Part shown: in pieces, positions 21,023-33,300 of the stretch
Position numbering within the stretch: the stretch's first letter is position 1
Layout: every line of letters starts with the position of its first letter
Assembly (NCBI GenBank): GCA_001247695.2
Contig: LGRX02013719.1
Span: forward strand, 62,001-126,000
DNA length: 64,000 bases
Source of the DNA: Cymbomonas tetramitiformis
Lineage: Eukaryota; Chlorophyta; Pyramimonadophyceae; Pyramimonadales; Pyramimonadaceae
Direction of reading: 5' to 3'
Translations under genes and position numbers: made by a program
Notes under the pieces: generated by a model
The model's input: only the letters and a program-made list of their open reading frames with translations
Told to the model about the DNA's origin: nothing
Databases searched by the model: none

Positions 21023-23838
21023 TCATAAGAAGGGTGCCACTTGGAATCTAAAGCGGGCCTTCAGTCTTGCGGAGGCGTAGATGTCGGAAAAGTTGTCGCA
21101 GCAGGGGCGTTGGTACAGGGTATACACTCGCGGATTGACCCGCTCCAGTCTGCTGCGGGTGGGGTCCCAGCTGAGCAGTTTCCGGTTGACTGCCGGTTGC
21201 CCATCTGCACGCACATGGTGTCGAAGCAGTGCAGCGTAGCAAGGGCGTGGGTGGTGCTGAGTTCGTCCATATGCAAGTGGGCTTCATGTACTGCATACCA
21301 TACATGCAGTAGGTACACACCAGCGGGGGGGGAAGCTGGCGCATCATGGGACGAAGCCGCAACACGTTGGGGAAACGACCTCTGGGGTTTTCCATGAACC
21401 AGTGCTTCGGCTCCAGATAGTCGATGATCTGCAATGTTCGCCACACGATTTTGTCAGCCTGAGGAAGGTCAGGGGGTCCTCCAGTAGTGCGCGCCCGACT
21501 GTACTGGCTACAGGGGGAGCTCGCCCAAACAACATCGAAGAATCCAGGCGGGTATTCCTTGTAGTCCCACAGTAATATGTCCTGCACATGAGTGGGATGC
21601 CAGATGTGCTCGGAGTGAAGGTCACCACTGAAGCGGTGGGGAAGCAATTTAGGAACTCTCTCTCCACCGAACCAGTGCCGCTGAAAAGTACAAGGATTCT
21701 GGGCACACGGGTTGCTTCTGTCTGAATCGCCATTAGCTCTGTCACCAGTGCCAACGACCCATCTTCTGTGCGTTCTTGACGCTCCCACGGCAGAGGGGTA
21801 TCATGTTCCATCTGTTCGAGCTGGTCCAGTTCATCGCAGGGGTTGGTGATGAGGTGAGCCAGTGTCACTCCAGCTTGAGCAGAATGACGGCCACATTGCT
21901 CACGCCGCCGTGTGGCTTCGTCGCGAACTTGTGCTTCCATGCGCAGTCTCGCTTGCTCGAATTCACGAAGCTGTTGAAGTGGGCCTCCGCGTTCGAGTTT
22001 GTCACGGGTCCTCCATTGGCCGTGGGCCTTGGAGTAGCCAGTCCAGCGAACTTTCCATTCCTCCACCTCCTTCCCTCGTACAGACCGCACTCGACGTGCG
22101 AGGATGCGTTCGACATGTGCCTCTTTCTGACCGTCCACTACCACCTCTTCAGGCACTGCCAGGTGGTCGCGCGCGGCGAAGGCGTCCTGACCGCTGGTGT
22201 ATGGCTTGAGGCGATGTTGAGCGAACACGTCGTGTATCCGCCAGTGAGGGGGGAGGCGTAAGCGGTAGGCTACTGGGGCTCCTCTGTCGGCCTCCGGCAT
22301 GGTCATTTGCATATCGCTGAAGAAGCGCTCGGTCACGGGGACTGGTCCATGCCAGCGTTTGGTCAACTTCCTACAGATGGAGCGATCCATTACTTTCTCG
22401 GTAAGATGCTTCGCCTCTATCCAGACCAGATCCCCGACAGCATACTCCCGCTGTCCGTGCCTGCGATCAAACTGCTCGCGCTGTCGTTGTTGAGCCAGCT
22501 CCAACCGCTGTCTGGCGTCCCGCAGTTGCGACGAAAATTTCGCGGCCACTTCGTGGGCGGTACCTACTCCCCCTGTTCGTCGTCCAGCGGTGGACTGCGC
22601 GGCCTCCAGGAAGAGGTCCAACTGAGATAGCGGCGAGAATCCAAACACCAGCTCAAATGGCGTGAAGCCAGTAGATTCACTTCTGGAGTCATTGATCGCG
22701 AACTCCACGTTAGTGGTAAACAAATCCCAGTCTTCCACATTAGCGTCCACGAAGGACCTGAGCATGTCCTCAATGACCCGATTGCTGTGCTCCGCCTGCC
22801 CGTCAGACCGAGGGTTGTACGGAGTGGTGCGAGCTACTTTCACGCCCATCAGTCTCATAAGCTCCTGCCAGAAGGCATCCTGAAACCGCGGATCGCGGTC
22901 AGAAACAATCTTCATAGGCGCACCATGCAAGCGCCACACCGAATCGAAGTAGATTCTGGCCACCACGGCCGCAGAGCTGTCGCCGAAGTTCATCGGTATG
23001 ACGTGGACCATCTTCGTCAGCTTGCACGTGAAGGCCACGAAGGCGTCATTGCCTCTCTCTGATACTGGTAAGCCGGTGACGAAGTCCACCGCGACATCTT
23101 GCCACGGTCTATTCGGGATGCTGTGAGGATTTAGCAATCCATCTGGGTAAGTCCCCCGCGGCCTCACCGACTGGCACACCGCGCAGGATGCAACCCAGGT
23201 GCCCACGTCGTCCGCAGCACCACGCCACCAAAAGCGTCGCAGCACTCTTTCCAGAGTTTTGTCTCTTCCAGTATGACCTGAAGACAGTGACTCGTGAGCA
23301 TGACGAATCACCACCTCCCGAAGTGGAGAATCCTCCCCCAGCACCAACTGATATCTCCCCGCCGCAGTTCTCCAAACCACTTCACCCACCAGCCTGAAGT
23401 CCTGTAAGCACTGGTGTGGCGCTGCCTTTACCTTTTCCCGCAGTAAACGAAGTGACCCCTCACGGGTGTACTCCGCCTTCAGCGCACGCAGGAACTTCGA
23501 GTCTGACTGCTGGGAGATCGTGTCTCTGAAGTCCGCTGCCTCACCCGTCCTTATCACAGCTGGGGTCGTTCGTGGATGCCTCACGCGTGCCGGCTGTGGT
23601 TTGGCGGGAGGAGCATGCACTATCAAGACAGGCCAGCGGAGATCGAAGGCCTTCCCGTCTGGGTTCTCGAAGAACTGATTGGGCTCGCCCTTGTCATCGT
23701 GAGTAGGGACGACTTCCACGATCTGCATATTAGCCTTCCTGAATAGCTTACGCCACGCAGGGAGCTTGGACTGGTGATCTGGCAGGACGAAGACTGCAGA
23801 AGTGTTCTCCGGGTCCGCCTTCCATTCTGCGATGTACT
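21023..23838 (-). pseudogene. Integrase, chromodomain and Dcm-type cytosine methyltransferase of the gypsy element
   Basis: The open frame starts just inside the hAT-type MITE; its ORF proper is 23728-21344. Integrase: zinc-binding His-His-Cys-Cys (HESLSSGHTGRDKT, then CAVCQ) and the DDE core (DVAVDFVTG; VSDRDPRF; QAEHSNRVIE). A chromodomain-like segment follows (HVERILARRV, then EEWKVRWTGY). Near 21680 the C5-methyltransferase begins: motif I LVLFSGTGSVEREF. A frameshift near 21622 moves to the second frame with ILLWDYKEYPPGFFDVVWAS, the catalytic Pro-Cys in SSPCSQYS, ENPRG (motif VI) and CIWTN. A second shift near 21210 is needed to reach the C-terminus at 21023. All key methyltransferase motifs survive, so decay looks recent. 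Confidence 0.8.
23831..23838. repeat. 8-bp target duplication of the hAT-type MITE, left
   Basis: GATGTACT, repeated exactly at 24130-24137. Confidence 0.88.
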
Positions 23839-24129
23839 CAGGGAAGATATCTTCTGTTGAGCTGGTACGGCCCCAAATTAAAGATTCTTTCGGCCCGCCT
23901 TCGGTCCGTCCGGTCCAAACTACAAAATGCTCGCCGCAGGCGCGAAAATTTTAATCTAAAGTATGGGAAAATGCAAAAATCGCAAAATTTTCATCAAAAT
24001 TTTAGAAGTTTGCGCCAAATTGGTTTGGCCCCAAAGTAATTTCTCTTTCGGCCCCTCTTCGGCCCGGGCCTCATTTTGGCGACTCAGTTCGGCCCGGGGC
24101 CGGCCAATCGGGGTAAGATATCTTCCCTG
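23839..24129. mobile_element. hAT-type MITE inserted in the pol gene
   Basis: 291 bp with inverted ends CAGGGAAGATATCTT and AAGATATCTTCCCTG, flanked by a perfect 8-bp duplication GATGTACT. Eight-base duplications and CAGGG-type ends are typical of hAT elements. The interior has TTCGGCC/GGCC motifs shared with the hAT-like region at 9446-9830. With one target copy and the insert set aside, the flanking pol frames are in phase, so it inserted into an intact coding sequence. It splits the Dam-like domain of the second module from the integrase. Confidence 0.9.
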
Positions 24130-27100
24130 GATGTACTTGTTCAGAATCGCCTCCACAGTAATGTGGCCGGAGTTGTATGGAGGGTTACACCAGACCCAAA
24201 GACCCCTCCATTTCTCAGAGAGGCAGTCAGTCCAGAATCGATCTGCTTGTCTGTTGCGGCCACCGAAGTCGCAGCAGGCGTCCACGTCGAAGGGCCCGAA
24301 CTTCTCGATGTACTTCCAGGAGTACTTTGCGCGAACGCGCCAATTCTGCGGGTCCTCCGGGCGACAATCTCGTCGCTTTCGTGGGGGAAGGGTCGAGGGT
24401 GGTGCTGACTGCTGGGGCACCTTCTCTGGGGGTGGCAAACTCGCGGGTGTCTTTTCAGTAGGCGCTGTCGATGCATCAGCTCGTGGTGTAGGCGTTTGCG
24501 TCTTCCGTGGCACCGACTGTGGGGGTGCTGGGGTCGCAGAAGCCTTTCCAGCCCGTGACATGCTTCTCGTTATCCTTATCCGAGGTGAAGCTCGGTCAGG
24601 GGGTTCGCGTGGGGTTTCTGTCGGCTTCACGCCTTTGGCTTCAGGCCAGTCAGGCATGTCGAAGTCGAGGTCATCTCCTTTCGCCCCTCTATAGAGCTTC
24701 GGGTTGACGAGGGCGATTGTTTCCCCCAGACCCATGGCTTGCTCCGCCACGGAGAGGGTCTCCACTGCTGAAAGCCAGCAGTCAACCGTCTGGGCCCAGT
24801 GGGGATGAGCTGCGGGTGGCGCGCTGGAGAAGCATTCAGACTCCAGTGTTGCCAGTGGGTCTTTCGGCAGGTCCGAGGTGGGGTCAATCACTCTTGCTTC
24901 CTTCAAACCTTCGCGAACGTCCTTGTCTTTGAAGTCAGGTCTTCTAGACAAAGCGTCTGGTACCAGCAGTAGTGCTCCCTTGATGTACTCCATGCGCGGG
25001 ACCCCCACCTCCACCAGATCCATGTACCAGCGTGCCTGTCTGCGGCTGAGCTCTCTACGAGGTTCCATCGGCCACTCAAGGGGGCGGTGATCGCCTTGGA
25101 TGCGGAAGTTGGTAAAAATGAGATAATGCCGCCAGGTGACTGTGGTACAGTGGTGCAGGGCACCTAGTTCTCGTTCGCCGGTGTGGTAGTTCTGCTCGGC
25201 GGCTGAGAACTGGCGGCTCTCGTACGCTATCACGCGCAGGCCAAGACCATCTCCATTGTCTTGCATCGGTACTCCCCCAAGGGCGATGCCGCTGGCATCC
25301 GTCTCCACCACGAAAGGTGTTGTACCGTCTACAGCACCCTTGATGTTGGGTAAGGCGAGTACTGGTGCTGAGGTGAGGGCCTTCTTCAGCTCCTCGAAAG
25401 CCCACTGCTGCATGGGACCCCATTCCCAGGGTACGTCTGACTTGGTCAGCCGGGTGAGGGGTTGGGCGATCTCGGAGAAGCAGTGGATGAATCTGCTGTA
25501 GTACCCCGCCAGGCCCAGAAACTGCCTGACGTGGGTGACTGTCTCCAGCTCGGGCCAGTCCCTCACTGCAGCCACCTTGTCATGTTGGGGTCTGCAGCCA
25601 TCCGCAGAGATGCAGTGACCAAGGAAGCGTAGGGATTTCTTCAGCAGCTGGCACTTGGACCTCTTCAAGAAGACGCCCTTCTCCCTGCACGTCAGGAGTA
25701 GCTGCTTGACGTGCTCGTAGTGCTCAGCGGCGGTGTTGCTGAAAACGACCACGTCGTCAATGAAGATACGGACAAAAGGAAGATGACTTAGAGCCCGCTG
25801 CATCCGTCGCTGGTATTGAGACGGAGAATTCTGCAGCCCTTGTGGCATGACCAACCACTCATATGATCCCATCTGGGTGGTGAATGCAGTCTTCTCAACA
25901 TCTCCTGGGGCCATCGGGACCTGCCAGAAGCCATCCACCGCGTCGAATGAGGAGAAGAATTTAGCACCCTGCATCTCGTCGAACATCATCTGGATGTCCG
26001 GGAGGAGGTACTTGGCCTTTACTGTCTGGCGATTGAGGAGTCGGTAATCGATCACCAGTCGCAGCTCCTTTGGGTTCCTTGGCTTGGGGACCATCAGGCA
26101 AGGAGCTGCGTATGGACTGGACGAGGGTCGGATATAGCCCTTGGACATCAAGGTCTCGACGCGCTCTCGAAGTTGGCAGAGTTCCTCTGCGGACTTCTTG
26201 TAGATGCGCTGACAAGGCGGCCCCTTTTTGCTCAGCTCAGGGTCCAGGTGAATGTTGGCCTCGTCTTGGGGATCGTGCCTAAGACCATCGATGTCCGGCA
26301 GGGCAGTCGTCATCTCCTTCTCGTACTCCGAACCCCAGAAGTCTTGGAACTTGAGGGTCCACTCAGGGTCCACATCCGCGTCTTCAGCGTCCGCAGCAGG
26401 TCTGGCGTCTTCAGTGTCGACAGCCGTCGCTGCGAAGGCAGAGGTCTTATCGCCTTGGGATTTCTCGGCCATCATGAGCCAGGCGGGTTGTATCCCAGGG
26501 TCATCGTTGCCACGCATATTTTGCGTCTCCGCGTACACCAGGTACTTCTTCAGCTGGGCAGGGGCCAGGAACACTTCGTCCACCAATCCCGCACAAGCAG
26601 TGCCTTTTGGAGACTTGTCTCCAGGTGCCTTCCCAGGAGAGCAACCGGTAATGGTGACGCGATCTCCAATCTTACCGCCGCGGGACTTCCTGAGGAAGGA
26701 CACAGAACCGTTTCCCTCATAACCCAGGGTTACGGGGGAGTGACTGCGCAGCCATCTTCCGCCGAGGATAACGTCCATTTGTATGCCCAGGGGTAGGATT
26801 CGAAGGGCAAGGGCGTTCTCCGTGTAGGTGCCCGTGGTGGTATGCGTGTTAAACTTGGCGTACGCGGTGGCGCCTGTGATCTTTACAGATCCGTCCGCTA
26901 AGGTGACTCGCATCTCGGAGCCAGCCCGTGTCGTGAGGCCGCATCGTTTAGCACTCTGTTCCGAGATGAAGTTGTCAGAAGCTCCCGAGTCAATCAGCAC
27001 CTTGACCGTGTGCCCTCTGAGGGTCGCGTAGAACACCAGTAGCAGCGGTCCCTCTTCGTCATGCGCCGCTGCGAGAGTCCCCTCAATGTCGGTCTTCCAC

Positions 27101-27372
27101 TGAACTCCCCCATCCGTGCGTATGCTTTTGCACTTGAGGTTGGGGAGAAGGTTGTCCGAGGCGTCGCGACACTCCTTCGCCGTTTGCCTACACGCGGCGT
27201 AGAACTCTTCATCCAGCAAGTCGATGTCTTCGGTCGGGTGGCTGATGAGATCGTCTGCGCTCGCTGTCAGCAGGGCGCCCGTTGAAATGCATTCGCTCGG
27301 GGTGGGGCTGACATGAGTGGTATCGCTGGCGGTGGGGCTCACATGAGTGGTATCGCTGGCGGTGGGGCTCAC
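24130..27372 (-). CDS. Second pol module: protease, RT, RNase H, Dam-like domain
   Basis: This open frame of about 1080 residues runs into the MITE (its first stop is at 23956). Domains in order: aspartic protease (VLIDSGASDNFIS, about residue 126); reverse transcriptase (ELRLVIDYRLLN, then the catalytic box FIDDVVVFSN near residue 537); RNase H (VETDASGIALGG, near 690). After a proline-rich linker comes a phage-type DNA N6-adenine methyltransferase-like domain (GPFDVDACCDFGGRN near 1027 and WCNPPYNSGH near 1060). NPPY is the catalytic-type motif of adenine methyltransferases. The frame begins inside the 30-bp repeat shared with the first module, so it has no independent start codon context. 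Confidence 0.88.
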
Positions 27373-30300
27373 GAGTGGTGCCGCTGGTGGTAGGGCCCAC
27401 GTGGGTAGTGCTCACTGTAGGGCTCACATGGGTTGTGCCACTTGCTGTGGGGCTCACGTGGGTAGTACCGCTCACTGTGGGGCTCACATGGGTAGTGGCG
27501 CTGTTGGTGAGGCTGGTGTGGGGGGTCCCGCCGTGGCTGAGGGGGTCCTCGTCACCCTGCTGGGGGCTGCCGGTGGGGGGATCGAGGGCGAGTTGGTGGG
27601 AGCTCCGGTGGTTCCCTTCAGCCCTCGCCTCATGGGTCCCAGCTGCCGCCATCTGCTGGGTGTAGCAGAGCGAATCGACTGAGGAGTCCTCTTCCATCAC
27701 TCCGGGGTCTTCAGCGATGGGGTGGCTGTCCAGGCGGGGCAGCGCGTCCCCTGCTTCGTGCGTCTTGACGATGGTCATCTGCTGGGTGAAGCAGAGCGAA
27801 CTGGAGGTAGAGGTCTCCTCTGCCACTTCGGGCGAAGATCGAGCGCGGTCGGGTGGATCTTCAAGGTTTCCTCCCGGGGTGGTCGGCGCGTCAGCGGTGT
27901 GGAGCGAAGAGGCCACCTCCGGGGTGGGCTCGACCAGCGGGGGCGAGGAAGGGGATGCGCCTAAAGGGCTGGGGCCCAGCTTCCTCATCTTGTACTGGTG
28001 CACCGCGTGCAAACTGCACCAGGCGCCAGGAAGGCCCACATCCCCTGTTGTCCCGGGTATCGTGCCTACTTCAGTGTCCAAGGTGCAGAGAGATGCCGAA
28101 GACCTCGCTGCCGCTCTTCGCACGCCCTCCTTTTCCCACAGTCTGTTGCCGGGGGAAGAGTCCGGACTCGAGGTGGCGATCGCCTCCAGCTGCTCGGCGG
28201 GCGACAACTCTCTCCAGGCTGCGTAGCGGTCAGAGGAGCTGACGCCCGAGGGCTCGAGGGTTTGTTGGCGGCCGTCGTGCGAGAGGAGGTGCCACAATGC
28301 CATGCGCTGATGACCCTCTCTGCGATCTTGAGGTTCGCGGGCGATACGTATTCTCTCCGCTAGCTGGTTGGCGCGGTTCACGTGCTCCTCTGGCGATCGG
28401 CTCCCAGAGCGTATGCGGCCGCGAGTGCGCTCCCACATCTTGTCCACCGGGGCTTTAGCAGCTTCTGGGGATCTACGCATAGCTCTGCGGACCCTTTGCA
28501 TGGCGACCTCAAGGGGGAGGGAGTACAGTTCCCTCTTCCAATGCCACGCAGTCAGCCTCTTCCGCGAGTCCGCGAGGTTGGACTGATAACTGGGTAATGG
28601 CAGAACAACGCGCGACTGGGGGCGGAGATCACGGGGCCTCCCAAGGTTGCCACCCATGACGGGGGGCCCGTGTCCGGTGTGGGATGACCCTTGGCGTCCT
28701 TGAGGTCGAACACCTTGACCACGTGCAGGCCGTACTTGGGCTGGATGCGGGTGCGCCAATAGGAACATCGCCGACGTGTTCTCCGGGTCGGCGCGCCACT
28801 CGGCCATGAAGTGGCGTAGGATCTTCTCGATGAGGTCACTATCCTTGGTGTAGGGAGGATTGCACCAAACGTGCTTTCCCCGCCACTGCTGCTTGAGGCA
28901 CTCCGTCCAGTACGTGTCCACTTGGCGGTTGACGCCCATGAAGTCACAGCACGCGTCGACGTCGAACGGGCCGTACTGCGCTGAGACCTCTTCGAACTTC
29001 TCCTTTACCAGTTTCCAGTCCTGCCGGTCTACCACGTTGTCGTAGTGGGAGCTTGACGCGGAAGGGGTCGTTGTTTTCGAACTCTGGATGTTGGAAGGGG
29101 AAGGACTAAGGGCAGTTAAGGAGGTCGGAGAGGGGGCGAGCTGTGGTCGCGAGCGGGAGCGAGTAGTAACGCCCGCCAGAGTGGCTTCTTGCAGGGCACG
29201 CTCCGCGGTGTGCAAAGTCTCCGCGGCGTCTTCCCACAGGTCGGGAGTTTCCACCCAGGTGAGCCCATTCAGGCGAGTGAGCTCACCAACGACCAACGGA
29301 GGGCTGACCGGGGGTACTGACTCGTCCTCCGAGTCGGAGTAATCAAACTTGGTGTCGAGTACCGAGGTGGGGTCTTCAAGGATCTTGACTTTGGCGGGCT
29401 CCTCGGACGGGTCTTCGTCTGTGTCGTCCTCGTCGATTGCACCGAATACTGCGGTAGGGTCGGCGGGGGTCGGGTTCACGGCCGGCTCCCTCGGTACGCT
29501 CTGACGAGGCTCGTCTGTAGCCCGATCGACCACGCCCTTCTCCTTGAGCCCTTCCCTGGCTGATGATTGCTTGTAGTCTGGCCGTCTGGATTGGGCGTCC
29601 GGGACCACAAGGCATCGGCCCGGTACGTGCTCCATTTGGTGCACGCCCACTTCCACCAAGTCCTCGTACCAACGTGCCTGGCGTCGACTCAACTCCCGTG
29701 CTGGTGCGAAGAGCCACTGCAAGGGCTTGTGGTCACCCATGAGCTTGAAGTCGGTGAATATGAGGTAATGCCTCCACGTCACCGTGGTACAGTGGTGGAT
29801 GGCGCACAACTCCCGCTCCCCAGCATGGTAGTTTTGCTCGGCCGAGGAAAATTGCCTGCTCTCAAAGGCCATCGGCTGAAGACCTCGCCCAAGGTCTTGC
29901 ATTAGCACGCCTCCCAATGCGACCGCATTGGCGTCGGTTTGCACGCAGAATGGGCGGGTCCCATCGGCCGCTGAGCGCTGGTCCGGTAGGGCGAGGATGG
30001 GTGCCGAAATCAATGCTGTCTTCAGTCGTTGGAAGGCCCCTTTCTCCTCCTTGCCCCAAGTCCATGGCACTCCTATCTTCGTGAGGCGAGTGAGAGGGTG
30101 GGCAATGTGCGCAAAGGACTGGATGTACCTCCGGTAAAAGCCACACATTCCAAGGAATTGGCGCACGTGGGTGACCGTCTCGAGCTCCGGCCAGTCGCGA
30201 ACTGAGGCGACTTTGTCGCGTTGGGGTCGACAACCTTCCTTACTGCACACGTGGCCAAGGAAGCGCACTGCTCGCATGCACAACTTCAACTTGCTCCGCT

Positions 30301-33300
30301 TGAGGTACACTTTGTGCTGGCGACAGGCAACTAATACAGCTCGTACATGGCCGACATGAGCAGCAGGTGTGTCACTGAAAATCATGATGTCGTCCACGAA
30401 CACTCTGCAGAAGGGTAGGTGTCCGAGGTACTGCGTCATCATTCTTTGCCACGTACTTGGCGAGTTGCTCAGTCCCATAGGCATGACCAGCCACTCATAA
30501 GCCCCAAAATGGGTGGTCATGGCTGTTTTCTCGATGTCATCCTGTTCCATGGGAACTTGCCAGAATCCCCACAAGGCGTCTGCAGTAGAGAAGACTGTCG
30601 CTCCTTGTAGGTCATCGAGGAGGGTCTGCACGTCAGGGAGGGGGTACTTGTCCTTGACCGTGATCTCGTTTATCGACTTGTAGTCGATAACCAGACGCAA
30701 CTCCTTAGGGTTGCTCGGCTTCGGCACCATGAGCACCGGACAGCCCCAGGGAGACGATGATGGGCGGATGTATCCCTTGGCCAGCAGCTCGTCAAGTTGT
30801 GCACGAAGTTGCCGAAGCTCCTCTTGCAACAACTTGTAGTTACGCCGATGTAGCGGCTGTCCACTCCAGTCGGATCGCAAGCGGATGCTGTTCTTGTAGT
30901 CGCGGCTTTGGACGGAGTCAGGCAGCTCCGTACAGATGACGTCTTTGAACTCCTCCTCAAGGTCGCGCAACTGTTGCCATATCTCCGGGGACACTGTCTC
31001 GCCAATCTCGTCCGGCTCCTCCGCTTCGATGGCGTGGGGCTTGGGCGGCGGTGACGGTGCTTCCTTGACCACTGGAGCGGCTTGCTCGAGATCCTGAACT
31101 CGAGACGAACCTTCAGTGAGGGGCTTTTCGTCGCTCCAGCGCACCCGCTTGCGTCGCGGTCGACGTTCGCGGAGTAGGCGCCTTCCTTGTTCCAGCGCGG
31201 CTGCGGCTTCGGCATGCCAGGTGGGTGGTTTCCCTTGCGCGTGGTCGTCGATTGCCTGGGCACGCACATGCTCTGGCAATAGAGTGAATGCTCCTAAGGC
31301 TTCCCGCTTGCTCTGGAAGAACCCTAGATGCAAGTTGTTGGGTGGCGCGTCGTTTGCAAGGGGACCAGCAGCACCTTCCAGCGCGACCGCGTCAAAGTTC
31401 TGTGGGCGGGTGGACTCCACTGTCGCATACACCTTATCCAAGTGGTCCTCGTCACTGGTGCCTGAGCTGGGCCGCACAGATTCCCGGAGGAGTAGAGCGT
31501 CCTCGGCTTCGGAGTCGGTGTCTGACGCGGACATCAGCGCATGCGTGTCCGTTTCACCCAGATCCGCTTGGGAGGAGTCCATGGCGCACGCGGCTTGGGC
31601 GTCTTGCTGCTCAGAGCTAGACGTGGCGCGACGCTCGGACGAAGTGTCCTTAGGCTCGGTGTTGGTCTCGGCGTCGGCATCTTCGTCACCGGCGACCGCT
31701 CTGAAGGTGCCGTCGGGTGCCAGGTACACCACGAAGGCACACTCATCCTTAGATTGGAGGGCTCGAAGGTCCTTGCGTACCCTTCTGGGGTCCAACAAGA
31801 CTCCTTGCACCAGCGCCATGGCCTTATCCTTGGGTCTTGAGGGGTCTGGCGTTCCCGGCGAGCAGCCTGTAATGACCACTCTCTTGCTTCCAGAACCGAA
31901 CCGGATGGAACCCCATCGGGAGTAATCCAAGGTGACTGGGGAGTGGGAGGCTAGCCAAGGTCCTCCAAGGATGATGTCCACGCAAAGATCATTGGGCATC
32001 ACTCTAAGCTCCAACTGCTTGACGTACAACCCCTTGGTGGTCTCTGCTTGCAGTCGAGGGCGGACGCACGTGTTGACATCGTACGACGCGCCGTCGGCTA
32101 CTCGCACTCGCATGGGGGTTTCGTGAGGTCGAGGCGTCAGGGAAGGAATGTTGCGTACAGTCTTGTCTGAGATAATGTTGGTGGAGCACCCAGAGTCCAC
32201 CAACACCTTTACGCGACGACCGTTCACGTACGCCCAGAACAGCAACAAGGTGGGGGCCTTGGAATTGTTGATCTGTCGAGGTGGCGCTCGCGATGTTGAT
32301 ACAGCCGCCAAGAGATCACTCCAACCGGGGCTCATGTCCCCAGTGTCGGTGATGCTGTTGAGCCGGCACTCGATGGGGTCGTCCTTGGCATGAGGGTCGC
32401 CTAGGTCAAGAGGGTCGTCCATGTCAGAGTCCCATGGTAACTCGTAGGTGCCTGCATCGGCCAAGAGCCCTTGAGCGGTGGCTGTCTGCACCAGATCCCT
32501 GGGTGGGTAATCAGGTGGGTACAAGGCCACTTGGATGACCTTGTCCTTCGCCGCTCGCGCCATGTCATTCGTCGCCAAGTCACTTGCGTACTGGAGGAGT
32601 CCGTCTTCTACTTCCTCTTGCGCTTGTTCCTTGGCTAAGATGTGCAGTAGCTCTTCGTCTATAGGAGAGTCCCGCTCCAAATATGGGAGGCCACTGGCGT
32701 AATCCCGCTTAAGCTTCTCTCGTTGGCGAACCTTCTCCAGCCCACTGAGCCACCTCCTCCTTGGAGCTCCTTCAGTTCGAGCTGCATGGGTCGGTGACAG
32801 CCATGGTCCGGGGCGGTCACTCCGTGTGGTTGAGGTTGCCTCGACAGTCGTGTTGTCGTTAGGTGAGGGCGTACGAGGTCGGCGCCCAAGCTGGATGTCT
32901 TGACGTCGTCGTCGGTAGTCTTGCAGCCTTTTAAGTTTGTTAAGGGCTGCGGGTAAGGGTGATCGAGCTCGAGCTTCTCGCTTGTTGGCGGTAACCGCGC
33001 TGTGCGTTGGTGACCGCGTGGGTCCTCGGCCGGTGCGTCGGTGCCCGGCTCTCCAAAGCGGTGGGCTCGTGCTCCGCGGAGGTGTACGGGGCGGTGCAAG
33101 GTCCGTTTCCAAAGCCTTGATGGAGGACCTCAAGCCCCGTGTGCCCACCTTGGAGCGTAGAGCGCTCGTCCCTTGCCCTCGGACAGCTCGAAATTGCCAA
33201 CCTTGCAATGGTTGGCCCGTTGGCTCCAAGTGCACGCGGTAGCTCTCGGTCACCTTCAGGGTACGTCGGTGCCGTTTCTCAACGTGCTGGGAGTCGTCTG

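Noticed and set aside
21048..21788. Host DNA methyltransferase gene
   Set aside because: The domain starts in frame with the retroelement integrase and chromodomain, so it is part of the element.
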